A stretch of 64,000 nt of DNA, taken from Polyangium mundeleinium (GTDB lineage Bacteria > Myxococcota_A > Polyangia > Polyangiales > Polyangiaceae). The stretch is taken from contig NZ_JAQNDO010000001.1 of the NCBI RefSeq assembly GCF_028369105.1, positions 12,866,501-12,930,500 of the forward strand, read 5' to 3'. Position 1 is the stretch's first letter, and each line of letters opens with the position of its first letter. The translations under genes and the position numbers were made by a program. The notes under the pieces were generated by a model. That model made no database searches. It had not been told where the DNA came from and worked only from the letters and a program-made list of their open reading frames with translations. Positions 35,875 to 44,594 of the stretch are shown here, piece after piece.

Positions 35875-37506
35875 ATGCCTGCGCTCCCCATTCCCCAGCC
35901 TCGCCCCCAGCGTCCCCTCCTCCTCTCCGGACTCATGGGGTCTGGCAAGTCCACCATTGGCCCCCTCGTCGCGGCACAGGCGGCTGTCCCCTTCCTCGAC
36001 CTCGACGCCGTCATCACGCAGACCACCGGCCGCTCCGTACCGGCCCTCTTTGCTGAACCTGGCGGCGAGCCAGCCTTCCGCGCCCTCGAGGCCGACACCC
36101 TTCGTCGACTCCTCGCGTCTCCCGAGCCTCGCGTCATCGCGCTCGGCGGCGGCACCCTCCTCGACCCGGAGCTTCGCGCGTTTGCCCTTGCCCACGCGCA
36201 CATCGTCACCCTCACGGCGCGACCCGACACCCTCGCTGCGCGCACGGCGGCGCCCGGTCGACCCCTCCTCGACGAAGCCCCCGACCGCCTCCAGCGCCTC
36301 CGCGGCCTCCTCGCCTCCCGCGGGCCCGTCTACGCCGAGGCCCATGCTCACCTTCGCACCGATGATCGCTCCCCGGACGATGTCGCCGATGCTGTCCTGC
36401 GTGCCTGGCTCGACCCTACCCTCGTCGTCCCGCTCGGCGCTCGGTCCTACCCGGTCCGCCTCACCCACGACGCCCCGCGCACCCTCGCCGAGGTCGCGCG
36501 TACCCTTGCGCCTTCCGCCGTCTTCGTCGTCACGGATGAGAACGTCGCGCCGCTCGCGCTCGAACCGGTCCTCGATGCTCTCCGCACCGTGGGCCTCCGC
36601 GTCCCGGCCACCGTCGTCCTTCCGCCCGGTGAGCCCCACAAGCAGCTCCCGGCGGTCGAGCGTATCCTCGCGGCCCTCGTCGAGTCGGGTGCGGACCGGG
36701 AGTGCCTCGTCGTTGCCCTCGGCGGGGGGGTCGTCTCCGATGTCGCCGGGTTTGCCGCGTCCCTTTTGCTTCGTGGCGTCCGGTGGGTCGCGATGCCCAC
36801 GACCTTGCTCTCGATGGTTGATGCCGCCGTGGGTGGGAAGACCGGCGTCGACCTCGGGGTCGCCAAGAATGCCGTTGGCACCTTCCACCAGCCCTCGGCC
36901 GTGCTCATCGACCCGGCGCGCGTGCAGAGCGAGTCCCCCCGGGCCTACGTCTCCGGCCTGGCCGAGGTCGTCAAGGCGGCGGCCATCGCCGACCTCTCCC
37001 TCTTCGAGCTCGTCGGCCGGGAGCGCACGCGTGTCCTTGCCCGTGACCTCGACCTCGTTCGGGAGATGGTCCTCGGCGCGGTCCGGGTGAAGACGGAGAT
37101 CGTCTCCCGCGACGAGCGGGAGTCCGGCGATCGGGTCCTTCTCAACTTCGGCCACACCATCGGGCATGGGCTCGAGGCGGCCGGCGCTTACACCCGCCTC
37201 ACCCATGGCGAGGCCGTCTCGCTCGGCATGGTCGCCATCCTGCGTGTCGGTCGCGCCCTCGGCGTCACCGACCCTGAGGCGGCGGCGCGCATCGAGCGCC
37301 TCCTCGTTGACCTCGGCTTGCCCACCGACCTTTCCCGTGAGCCCATCGACGAGGGCCTTCGCCTTGCCGCGCTCGACAAGAAGCGCACCGTGGCGGGCAT
37401 TCGTGTCGTCCTCCTCGAAGGCCTTGGACGACCTCGCATCGAGCTCCTCTCGCTCGACGCGCTGGGGCGCCTCCTTCATGCGGGGATGCAGAGCGCTTCC
37501 GTCTGA
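35875..37506 (+). CDS. aroKB: Fused shikimate kinase / 3-dehydroquinate synthase
   Basis: The product is 543 residues. Residues 1-175 are shikimate kinase, with Walker A LSGLMGSGKSTIGPLV and the shikimate-binding segments LDLDAVI and ALGGGTLLDP. Residues about 180-543 are 3-dehydroquinate synthase, with the NAD-binding LPPGEPHKQL, VVALGGGVVSDVAGFAAS, PTTLLSMVDAAVGGKTGVD and the metal-binding NFGHTIGHGLEA and RLTHGEAVSLGM. Both halves look complete, so two non-consecutive shikimate-pathway steps are joined in one protein. It follows aroC in the same direction. Confidence 0.95.
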   Translation: MPALPIPQPRPQRPLLLSGLMGSGKSTIGPLVAAQAAVPFLDLDAVITQTTGRSVPALFAEPGGEPAFRALEADTLRRLLASPEPRVIALGGGTLLDPELRAFALAHAHIVTLTARPDTLAARTAAPGRPLLDEAPDRLQRLRGLLASRGPVYAEAHAHLRTDDRSPDDVADAVLRAWLDPTLVVPLGARSYPVRLTHDAPRTLAEVARTLAPSAVFVVTDENVAPLALEPVLDALRTVGLRVPATVVLPPGEPHKQLPAVERILAALVESGADRECLVVALGGGVVSDVAGFAASLLLRGVRWVAMPTTLLSMVDAAVGGKTGVDLGVAKNAVGTFHQPSAVLIDPARVQSESPRAYVSGLAEVVKAAAIADLSLFELVGRERTRVLARDLDLVREMVLGAVRVKTEIVSRDERESGDRVLLNFGHTIGHGLEAAGAYTRLTHGEAVSLGMVAILRVGRALGVTDPEAAARIERLLVDLGLPTDLSREPIDEGLRLAALDKKRTVAGIRVVLLEGLGRPRIELLSLDALGRLLHAGMQSASV

Positions 37507-37587
37507 ACCCTGCGGATCTTTGCCGGCTTGGCGCCTTTCCCGATACACTGACGGTTGACCTCAGGCGTCGAGGGAGGCTCCTCCACC

Positions 37588-38319
37588 ATGAAGATCCAGC
37601 GAAGGCATGTCGGCAGTTTGACCGCGCTTCTGGCGCTCGGCGCATCGCTTGGCGCTGGTTGTGCGGAGAACGAGAGCAGCCTCTTCGTCCGGGGGGTCCT
37701 GAAGTTCCCCGAGGAGACCTGCGAGGTCACGGCCGAGGCTTCGGCCCCGGTCATCTTCCGCGGCACCCTCGACGTCGCGTTCAGCAGCGAGTACAGCGCG
37801 GCGCTGCTCGTCGGCAACCAGATGGTCCGGCGCGGCAATGCCGCCACGCTTCGCACGGAGACCTCCCGCGTCATCTTCGAGAGCGCCGATGTGCACACCT
37901 TCGATTCGGCGGGAAACGAGCTGGCCGCCTTCTCCGCGGCGGCCAGCGGGTTCGCCGACCCGGCGACTGGCGCCGAGCCGGGGTACGGCATTGCGCATGT
38001 CGTGCTGGTCGACTCGGGCACCTCGGCGACGGTTGTGGGTGGCGCGAATGCAGGCCCTGTAGAGGTCCTCGCGAGGGTCATCGTGCGTGGTCATACGCTC
38101 GGTGGTGAAGAGATCGCCACCGGCGAGTTTCAGTGGCCGGTCGACGTCTGCCGCGGCTGCCTCGTCTCCTTCCCGGGCGAGGCCGACGACCCTCTCCAGC
38201 CCGGACGGGATTGCAGCATCACGGATGACGGTCCGACCGGCGTCTGCCGACCCGGCGTCGACAACGCGGTCGACTGCCGAGTCTGCGTGGGGGTGAACCC
38301 GTTCTGCACCCCCCCCTGA
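37588..38319 (+). CDS. Lipoprotein of unknown function with Cys-rich C-terminus
   Basis: The product is 243 residues. The signal MKIQRRHVGSLTALLALGAS is followed by the lipobox LGAGC. The body is beta-rich, and the last 60 residues hold CRGCLVSFPG and DCRVCVGVNPFC, probable disulfides. The ATG at 37588 has GGAGG about 10 nt upstream. No family is recognised. Confidence 0.75.
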   Translation: MKIQRRHVGSLTALLALGASLGAGCAENESSLFVRGVLKFPEETCEVTAEASAPVIFRGTLDVAFSSEYSAALLVGNQMVRRGNAATLRTETSRVIFESADVHTFDSAGNELAAFSAAASGFADPATGAEPGYGIAHVVLVDSGTSATVVGGANAGPVEVLARVIVRGHTLGGEEIATGEFQWPVDVCRGCLVSFPGEADDPLQPGRDCSITDDGPTGVCRPGVDNAVDCRVCVGVNPFCTPP

Positions 38320-38354
38320 GCCGCCCTCACCCACCCAGGGCCAAGCGCCCCCAA

Positions 38355-38370
38355 CGTTTCACGTGAAACA
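38355..38370. other. parS centromere-like site 2
   Basis: CGTTTCACGTGAAACA, with the same flanking bases as the other copies. It lies between the 3' ends of two convergent genes. Confidence 0.93.
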
Positions 38371-38384
38371 TCCCGCCGGACCCG

Positions 38385-39017
38385 TCACCGCACGGGTCTC
38401 GTATCCCGCGACCCTCCGCGAATCGCGTTGAAGAGGAGCTGGAACGGTAAGCTCAACGCCACCAGGTCGAGCTGCGCGCCGATCACGATCGAGGTCTCCC
38501 GCGAAGGACCGAGCCCGTACCGGAACTGCGCGAGCAGCCCGAAGGCCATGACGTACGAGGCGTGGAAGTTGTAGCTGCGGCTCCCCCAGAACAGCGCTCC
38601 CGCTACCCCCGGCTCGAGCCCCTGCATCGGGGCGTATCGCCCGTACCCGCCCACCGAGACCACGAGGGGCAACGCTTGCAGCACGGGGAACAGCGTCGAC
38701 ACCCCGGCGCCGAACTGCACTTCGTCGAAGGCGTGCGTCATCACCTCGGCATAGGGACCCACGCCGAAGTCGGTCACCTTGCTCCGACCGAACAACACGT
38801 CCCCCCGCAGCCCCAGGTGGAAGACCGTCTGGTCCCAGATCTTTCGATCGAGCCCTCGCCCTGCGGCGCCGATCGTCAACCCGACCGTCCCTTGCGGCTC
38901 GGCCTGCGCCTCCGCCCCGACCGCCAGGCACCCGACCAGCACGGCCCCGCCCACGAGCGCCCGCCGTCCCGCCCGACCCAACCCAGACCCTCGCAAGCAC
39001 GCCCGCCTGCTTTCCAT
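38385..39017 (-). CDS. Outer-membrane beta-barrel-like protein
   Basis: The product is 210 residues. It has a long basic n-region, a hydrophobic core and a signal cleavage near AEAQAEP. The mature part has repeated amphipathic strands (GLRGDVLFGRSKVTDFGVGP, YVMAFGLLAQFRYGLGP). The ATG at 39017 has GGAAG nearby. It lies between two parS sites (38355 and 39065), one just past each end. The function is unknown. Confidence 0.72.
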   Translation of the reverse strand: MESRRACLRGSGLGRAGRRALVGGAVLVGCLAVGAEAQAEPQGTVGLTIGAAGRGLDRKIWDQTVFHLGLRGDVLFGRSKVTDFGVGPYAEVMTHAFDEVQFGAGVSTLFPVLQALPLVVSVGGYGRYAPMQGLEPGVAGALFWGSRSYNFHASYVMAFGLLAQFRYGLGPSRETSIVIGAQLDLVALSLPFQLLFNAIRGGSRDTRPVR

Positions 39018-39064
39018 CTTCTTCCCATCGCCCACCCTCCCCCACCCCGTCAAGCAACCCCCCA

Positions 39065-39080
39065 CGTTTCACGTGAAACA
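39065..39080. other. parS centromere-like site 3
   Basis: CGTTTCACGTGAAACA, in the promoter side of the outer-membrane protein gene, about 50 bp before its start. Confidence 0.93.
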
Positions 39081-39127
39081 TCCCCCCACCCCCCTCCTCC
39101 CTATCCCCTAAGATCGACGCAGGAGGA

Positions 39128-39350
39128 AGTTCGGCGGGGGTGGGCCACCCGGAGGGGCACGAAAGAGAACCGAGCGAGGTACGCCCACGGTCAGTCCTCG
39201 CGAGGCGGTTCAGTGCCAGGGGCCACCCCGCTACCGGACGCACCCACCCGAGCGAGACGTTCGGGCGCCACCCTGCAAAACACCCCACCCGCCCAAATCC
39301 AATCAGAACACCCCCGAGTGCCCCTCCGGGTGGCCCACCCCCGCCGAACT
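39128..39350. repeat. Perfect 33-bp inverted repeat flanking 157 bp, upstream of zapA
   Basis: The arms 39128-39160 and 39318-39350 are exactly complementary (left begins AGTTCGGCGGGGGTGG). The 223-bp unit looks like a small terminal-inverted-repeat element or a large structured leader. No target duplication is evident. The interior has no convincing gene; a 63-codon open frame on the minus strand lacks a ribosome-binding site and known motifs. zapA starts 50 bp downstream. Confidence 0.88.
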
Positions 39351-39399
39351 CCCTCCCCGCCTCGCATCCCGGCCCCCCGCATGGTACCGTCCCCCCGCC

Positions 39400-39723
39400 A
39401 TGGGTGGCCGTCAGGTCCAGCTCCGCATCAGCGGTCAGACATACCGGGTCGTCACCTCCGCGTCCGACGACGAGCTCCACCGCCTCACCCTCATGGTGGA
39501 GGAGAAGCTCACCCAGGTCGCTGGACCCGGCCGCATGGTCAACCCCCAGGCCCTCCTCCTCGCCGCGCTCGCCCTCGCCCACGACCTCGAAGAGGAGCGC
39601 GCTCGGCATACCGACCAGGTGGCCCGCACCCGCATTGCGTTCGGTCGCATGCTCGAACGTGTGGATGCTGCCCTCGGCGCCCTCGAACCCGGCGCCGATG
39701 CCCCCGACGAGGACGATCGATGA
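39400..39723 (+). CDS. zapA: Cell division protein ZapA-like
   Basis: The product is 107 residues. The N-terminus VQLRISGQTYRVVTSASDDE matches the ZapA fold that binds FtsZ; the C-terminal half is a coiled coil (LALAHDLEEERARHTDQVAR) ending in an acidic tail. It should promote FtsZ bundling in the division ring. Its stop overlaps the bioF start (ATGA). Confidence 0.85.
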   Translation: MGGRQVQLRISGQTYRVVTSASDDELHRLTLMVEEKLTQVAGPGRMVNPQALLLAALALAHDLEEERARHTDQVARTRIAFGRMLERVDAALGALEPGADAPDEDDR

Positions 39724-40841
39724 CCGAACGCGGCGCCCTTCGCCATCTCGCGGCGGAGATCACGGCGCTCGAACAAGCAGGACTGCTCCGCAAGCCGAGC
39801 GCGCCTCCGCCCGCGGGATGCCTCGTCCTCTGCTCGAACGACTATCTCGGCTACGGCACCGACCCCTGGCCTGCACCCGCGGAGGCGCCCTCCGGCGCTG
39901 GGGCTTCACGCCTCGTCAGCGGGCATCATGCCGAGCATGCGCTCGCCGAGCAGGCGATCGCCACCTGGCTCGGCGTGGAGGCCGCGCTCCTCTTCTCGTC
40001 CGGGTATGCGGCGAACGTTGGCACCCTCTCGGCCCTCACGCGGCCGGGGGACGTCATCGTCTCGGATGCGTTGAACCACGCCTCCATCATTGATGGCTGC
40101 CGCCTCTCGGGGGCCAAGGTCGTCGTCGTTCCTCATCGGGACGTGGCTGCCGCCGAGGCTGCGCTCGAGCAGGCGCAGGGGGCGCAGCGACGGTGGCTCG
40201 TGACCGAGTCGTACTTCAGCATGGATGGCGATTCGCCCGACCTCGTCCGGCTTCGGGCTGCGTGTGACCGATGGGATGCGGCGCTCATCGTGGACGAGGC
40301 CCACGCGGTCGGGGCCCTCGGGCCCGAAGGTCGCGGCCTTGCGGCGCGGGTGGGTGTTCGGCCGGATGTCCTCGTGGGGGCGCTCGGGAAGGCGCTCGGG
40401 CTTCAGGGTGCGTTCGTGGCCGGGTCGATGGTCCTTCGCACCTGGCTCTGGAACCGCGCGCGCAGCTTCGTGTTTTCAACGGGCATCAGCCCTGCGCTCG
40501 CCGCGGCCATTCGGCATCGGGTCCTCCGCGTCGCGGCCGATGACGAAGCGCGGGCTCGGCTCGACCGGGTCACCGACCGCTTGCGCGCCGACCTCACCTC
40601 CATCGTCGGGGACGCGCTCCTCCCCTCGCATGGACCCATCCTCCCCTGCTTCGTGGGTCCTCCCGAGGAGGCTGTTCGGATCTCCCTCCGCCTCCGCGAG
40701 CGCGGAATCCTCGTTCAGGCCATTCGCCCCCCGACCGTGCCGGCGGGCACCTCGCGCCTTCGCGTCACCGCCCATGCGGGCCTCACCGACGCGGACCTCT
40801 CTCGGATCGTCGCTGCCTTCGCGGAGGGTTGGAAGCCATGA
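39720..40841 (+). CDS. bioF: 8-amino-7-oxononanoate synthase
   Basis: The product is 373 residues: a PLP enzyme joining pimeloyl-thioester and alanine in biotin synthesis. Motifs: LCSNDYLGYG, GAGASRLVSGHHAEHALAE, DALNHASIIDGCRLSGA, LIVDEAHAVGALGPEGRG and the PLP Lys in LVGALGKALGLQGAFVAG. It overlaps zapA upstream and bioD downstream by four bases each. Confidence 0.95.
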   Translation: MTERGALRHLAAEITALEQAGLLRKPSAPPPAGCLVLCSNDYLGYGTDPWPAPAEAPSGAGASRLVSGHHAEHALAEQAIATWLGVEAALLFSSGYAANVGTLSALTRPGDVIVSDALNHASIIDGCRLSGAKVVVVPHRDVAAAEAALEQAQGAQRRWLVTESYFSMDGDSPDLVRLRAACDRWDAALIVDEAHAVGALGPEGRGLAARVGVRPDVLVGALGKALGLQGAFVAGSMVLRTWLWNRARSFVFSTGISPALAAAIRHRVLRVAADDEARARLDRVTDRLRADLTSIVGDALLPSHGPILPCFVGPPEEAVRISLRLRERGILVQAIRPPTVPAGTSRLRVTAHAGLTDADLSRIVAAFAEGWKP

Positions 40842-41539
40842 GCCGCATCGTCGTCATCGGAACCGGCACCGGGGTCGGCAAGACCCACGCGGGTGTCGCC
40901 CTCGTCTCGGCCCTCGCCTCGGCCCGCGTCTCGGTCGCCGGCCTCAAGCCCATCGAGTCCGGCGTCCCGGCCGAGCCCTCATCCGCGACGGCCACCGATG
41001 CCTCCGCGCTCGCGGCGTTCAGCACGTTTCACGTGAAACATCCCCCGCCCTACGCGCTGCCGGATCCGGTCTCGCCGCACCTTGCCGCGCGTCGCTTGGG
41101 GATGGGCATCGACCTGAGGCGCGTGACCGAGTGGGTCGACGCGCATGCGTGCGCGGAGGTGCTGGTCATCGAGACGGCGGGGGCGTTGCTGTCGCCGCTC
41201 GGGTCGGGGCTCGTCAACCTGGACCTCGCGCGCGTGCTGCGACCCGATCACCTCCTGCTCGTGGCTTCGGATCGGCTGGGCGTGCTCCACGATGTCGCGG
41301 TCACGTTGCACGCGATGCGCACGATGGCCCCGGACCTGCCGGCGCCGCTGCTCGTGCTCCAGCCGCCGGCGGTGGCGGACGCGTCCACCGGGACGAATGC
41401 GGAGGAGCTCGTGGAGTTGAAGATCGTCCCGGGGTTGGTCGTGTTCCCCCGGGCCGAGCCGACGGCCGAGGAGACGAGGGCGTCGGCGAAGCTGGTGCTC
41501 TCGACGCTCGCCCTCCAGGACCAGACTCAGAACGCGTAG
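40838..41539 (+). CDS. bioD: Dethiobiotin synthetase, with a parS site in its coding sequence
   Basis: The product is 233 residues. The ATP-binding loop is VIGTGTGVGKTHAG and the substrate strand is AGLKPIESG. After it comes ASALAAFSTFHVKHPPPYAL and DPVSPHLAARRLG. The segment STFHVKH is encoded by parS site 4 and has no obvious counterpart in BioD families, so a centromere sequence has apparently been accommodated in a variable loop. ETAGALLSPL is the usual ETAGG region, with Ala for Gly. The start overlaps the bioF stop (ATGA); the 3' end overlaps the convergent outer-membrane gene by 13 bp. Confidence 0.93.
   Translation: MSRIVVIGTGTGVGKTHAGVALVSALASARVSVAGLKPIESGVPAEPSSATATDASALAAFSTFHVKHPPPYALPDPVSPHLAARRLGMGIDLRRVTEWVDAHACAEVLVIETAGALLSPLGSGLVNLDLARVLRPDHLLLVASDRLGVLHDVAVTLHAMRTMAPDLPAPLLVLQPPAVADASTGTNAEELVELKIVPGLVVFPRAEPTAEETRASAKLVLSTLALQDQTQNA
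41025..41040. other. parS centromere-like site 4, inside bioD
   Basis: CGTTTCACGTGAAACA, translated in frame as part of BioD residues around 63-69. Confidence 0.93.
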
Positions 41540-42705
41540 AGCACGCTGCCGCCGAACCCGGGTCCTCCCGAGGTCGACCTTCGCGCCTGGTAGCCGCCGC
41601 GAAGCTGCACCGAGAACCCACGCCCGAGCGCGATGCCCACCTCGCCGAGCAGGCGCACGCCGTACGATTCTGCGTTTGGCATGTCCGTCACCTCGACGAT
41701 CGGCGACACCAGCACGCGGTCACCTGCGACCAGGTCGAGCCGGCTGTAGAACCGATTCCCGAACGGCGCGCTGTCGCCGAGGCCGATCGACTCGAACCCG
41801 AGGATGAGCTTCGAGCCGTACGGGTCGCCGATCAACGTCGACGCCCCGAAGCCGACCGAGAAGCCGATCTCCGTGACGCTCGTCAGGAGCTCCGTCTCCA
41901 CGTGCCAGAGGTCGAGCAGACGGAAGCGGATCCGGGCCGCGCCGAAGTTCAGGCCGACCTTGTACCGCTCCTCGTTGAACTCCGAGAGCGACACGAGCGA
42001 CCACCCGCGCACGAGGCCCAGCCGGAAGCCGAACTCCGACACCGTGCGCAGGGGCCGGTACGTGTAGCTGGCCTCCACCCGGTAGTACCGCTCGTCGACC
42101 GAAGGCAGCACCTCTTCGCCCGCCTGGCAGGTCGGCTGACCCGCCGCGCAGGGGATCGGCGTCGTGCCCGTCGTGTTGCCGAAGCCCACGTACTCGCCCG
42201 ACACCCCGACGACCGAGCGACGCCCGCCGAGCCGACTCAGCGCTGCGCGCTCTTGCGCGTCGGTCCGGTCCTCGATCACGCTGACCGGATGGAGGTGCTT
42301 CCGGGAGGCGAACGCCGAGACGCGTGTCCCGTTCGTTTGCTCGACCTCGATCGTGTAGCCGATGCCCGGCGCCTTCATCGCCTCGCCCGGGATGACGGCG
42401 GTGTAGCCTCGTTCGCCGCCTCGTTGGAACGGCACGGCCTTCATCTCGCCGAGCGCCGTCTGGTAGACGACGAGCACGTGCCGGAGGAGCTCCGCATGCT
42501 CGAACGACGCCTCCAGCACGAGCTTCGTGCCCGGCTCCGCGCTGGCGATCGGCGCATGATGGATGCGCGGCGCCGTGGGTTTCGGCGCCTCGCCGGCCAG
42601 AGCGTCCGCGGCTTTTTGGGCCGCGGCGTCAGGCGGCGCGAGCGACAGGGACAACGCGGCCGTGCTGAACACGGCCAGGGTCTTCGCGAAGGTTCGCGTC
42701 ACCAT
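41527..42705 (-). CDS. Outer-membrane beta-barrel protein, second of a pair
   Basis: The product is 392 residues. The signal ends PPDAAAQ. The N-terminal domain (about 45-125) looks like a beta-sandwich (LVLEASFEHAELLRHVLVVY), followed by a C-terminal barrel ending GPGFGGSVLYAF. The upstream neighbour ends GPGFGGAVGYEW and has the same order, so the two are paralogs. The start lies inside the end of that gene (7-bp overlap), so they are co-translated. The function is unknown. Confidence 0.8.
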   Translation of the reverse strand: MVTRTFAKTLAVFSTAALSLSLAPPDAAAQKAADALAGEAPKPTAPRIHHAPIASAEPGTKLVLEASFEHAELLRHVLVVYQTALGEMKAVPFQRGGERGYTAVIPGEAMKAPGIGYTIEVEQTNGTRVSAFASRKHLHPVSVIEDRTDAQERAALSRLGGRRSVVGVSGEYVGFGNTTGTTPIPCAAGQPTCQAGEEVLPSVDERYYRVEASYTYRPLRTVSEFGFRLGLVRGWSLVSLSEFNEERYKVGLNFGAARIRFRLLDLWHVETELLTSVTEIGFSVGFGASTLIGDPYGSKLILGFESIGLGDSAPFGNRFYSRLDLVAGDRVLVSPIVEVTDMPNAESYGVRLLGEVGIALGRGFSVQLRGGYQARRSTSGGPGFGGSVLYAF

Positions 42706-44426
42706 TCGTACCCCACGGCTCCGCCGAAGCCCGGCCCTGCATGGTTGATGGTTCGGCCCTGGAACGACACCCGCGCCGCGACGACCAGCCCGGGCGTGAG
42801 CCGGTAGCCCACCTGCACGATCCCGCGCGCGCCGACCTCGCCTTCCTCGGTCGACAACGTCGGCTGCCCGTTCTCGGTCGGGGGCTGGAACGTCCTCGAT
42901 CCGGCCGGCTGGTTCGTCACCTCGGTCCGGACCAGGATGGGCACCCGCTTGAAGGTGTTCAGTTCGAGCTGGGTGAAGCCGCGCAGACCCACGCCGCCGA
43001 GCAGCTCGCCGCCGAGGACCAGGTTCGTCTCGCGGTCGTTGCCGATGCGGAAGAGGATCTGCCCGCCGCCCGAGATGCCGTCGTCGAGCAGCCCGATCGC
43101 CACCCTGCCGATCACGCCGAACAGCCGGTGGAAGCCGACCTCCGTTTCGAGGTAGCCGTAGGTCAGCCCCACGGGCCGGCCCGAGAGCCCCAGCGTGTCG
43201 AGGTCGTTCAGCGATCCGCCGACGCCGCGGTAGACGCCGAACCCCGTGCGCAGCGCGCGCACGCCCGTGTCGCCGTACCGGAGCCCGAACGTGCCTTCGG
43301 TCTGCCAGACCCGATCGTTGCCCTTGAGCCCGTTGTAGTCGGCGAAGTCCGTGAGCAACATCGCCGACGCGATACGTTTTTCCGGTTTCGCGATCTTGGG
43401 CGCGTCCTGGATCTGGATCCGCTCGGGCGAACCGGGCATGCCGACGACGGCCTTCGCGTCGCCGCTCTCCATCGTCGCCTCGATGAAATACTCGATCTCC
43501 GAGGACACGAGCCGGTCGCCGGGCACGGTCGCGGCCCAGTATCCGAGGCCAGCGCTCGCCATGACGAGCGGTGTGTACGTCTGTTTTCCTCGCGTCCGCA
43601 CGTGCAGGATTGCGCCCGTGGCCAGGTCGTCGAGCTCCACCGCGAGCTCGAGCGGGCTGCCTTCGACGGCCGCCTTCGGGGGCTTGAAGCTCACGAGCGA
43701 AGGCTCGGTCCGCGTGGTCTGGCCTTTCGCGGGTGCGGATTTCGCGCCGGGTTTGCCCTCGGCTTCGAGCAGCCGGCGCAGCGACGCGGCTTCTTCGTAG
43801 AGCACGCGCGCATACCGGCCGTTCGGCTTCTCCCGGACGTAATCCTCGTAGGCTTTGATGCGCGTCACGAGGTCGGCGCCCTTGAGCTTGTCGAACATCG
43901 TGGCGATCACGATGGCCTCGGGATCGGCGCTCGCCGCATCGCCTTCGCCGGCGGGCTTATCCGGCGCTTGGGCCGCGCCTCCGGCGTCGGGCTTCGTGGG
44001 GGCCGTGGGCGGGGCTTTGCGCAGGATCACGAGGTCGCCCTTTTCGGGGGTCCGCGTGAGCGTGCCGGTCGCCTTGGCGATCGACATCGAGGGCCGCACT
44101 TGCCCGAGCTCCAGGGTTCCGATCCGGAATCGATCGGAGATCACCTTGCCGGTCACGGGGTGTTTGAGCTTCAGCGGGCGCCAGATTTCGACCGTCCCCC
44201 CCTCCGTCGCTCCTTGGTTGCCGCCGAGGTCCAGGATCAGCTCCTCGCCTTCCTCTTCGAGGGCGAGCACCGTTCCCGTGATCTCGATCGGCGCCGCGTC
44301 CGAGGCGGACGTTTTCGTCTGCGCCCCGGCGCCCGTCGTGATTCCGAGAAAGCAGAGCGCGGCCAAGACCGCAACGAAGCGCGCCCCCGTGCTCCCCCGG
44401 TTCAATACATTTTCTGGATCGAACAC
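42699..44426 (-). CDS. Outer-membrane beta-barrel protein with N-terminal beta domains, first of a pair
   Basis: The product is about 575 residues. The signal ends TTGAGAQ; then come a beta-rich domain with a possible SH3-like fold (about 45-135), a Pro/Ala linker, a helical segment (about 170-220), a beta-sandwich (about 245-330) and a C-terminal barrel (about 355-575). The GTG start at 44426 has AAGGA about 10 nt upstream. It is tandem with the 41527 gene. Confidence 0.77.
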   Translation of the reverse strand: MFDPENVLNRGSTGARFVAVLAALCFLGITTGAGAQTKTSASDAAPIEITGTVLALEEEGEELILDLGGNQGATEGGTVEIWRPLKLKHPVTGKVISDRFRIGTLELGQVRPSMSIAKATGTLTRTPEKGDLVILRKAPPTAPTKPDAGGAAQAPDKPAGEGDAASADPEAIVIATMFDKLKGADLVTRIKAYEDYVREKPNGRYARVLYEEAASLRRLLEAEGKPGAKSAPAKGQTTRTEPSLVSFKPPKAAVEGSPLELAVELDDLATGAILHVRTRGKQTYTPLVMASAGLGYWAATVPGDRLVSSEIEYFIEATMESGDAKAVVGMPGSPERIQIQDAPKIAKPEKRIASAMLLTDFADYNGLKGNDRVWQTEGTFGLRYGDTGVRALRTGFGVYRGVGGSLNDLDTLGLSGRPVGLTYGYLETEVGFHRLFGVIGRVAIGLLDDGISGGGQILFRIGNDRETNLVLGGELLGGVGLRGFTQLELNTFKRVPILVRTEVTNQPAGSRTFQPPTENGQPTLSTEEGEVGARGIVQVGYRLTPGLVVAARVSFQGRTINHAGPGFGGAVGYEW

Positions 44427-44594
44427 GCTGCGATCGATCCTTATCGAATCAAATCAAAAAAGAAAACAAAATACCGGCCGACGGAAATTCGACACACTAG
44501 GGACGTTCGCGGGTTTCGCGCGAATTCGTATTCGCGTTCATCGTCACCGCGCATTCGCGGCGACGACCCATTGCGTCTTTTTTTCGACAGGTTC
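44427..44594. promoter_or_regulatory. AT-rich promoter region with two hairpins
   Basis: On the minus strand, after the ABC gene stop, come a 10-bp stem (CGTCGCCGCG-AATG-CGCGGTGACG) and a 7-bp stem (CGCGAAT-ACGA-ATTCGCG). Then comes a T-rich tract (about 44440-44475) that is strikingly AT-rich for this genome. It probably serves as terminator of the ABC gene and promoter of the outer-membrane gene at 44426. Confidence 0.45.

Noticed and set aside
39191-39382. 63-codon minus-strand gene inside the zapA-upstream inverted repeat
   Set aside because: No ribosome-binding site and no motif; it spans the inverted repeat arm.
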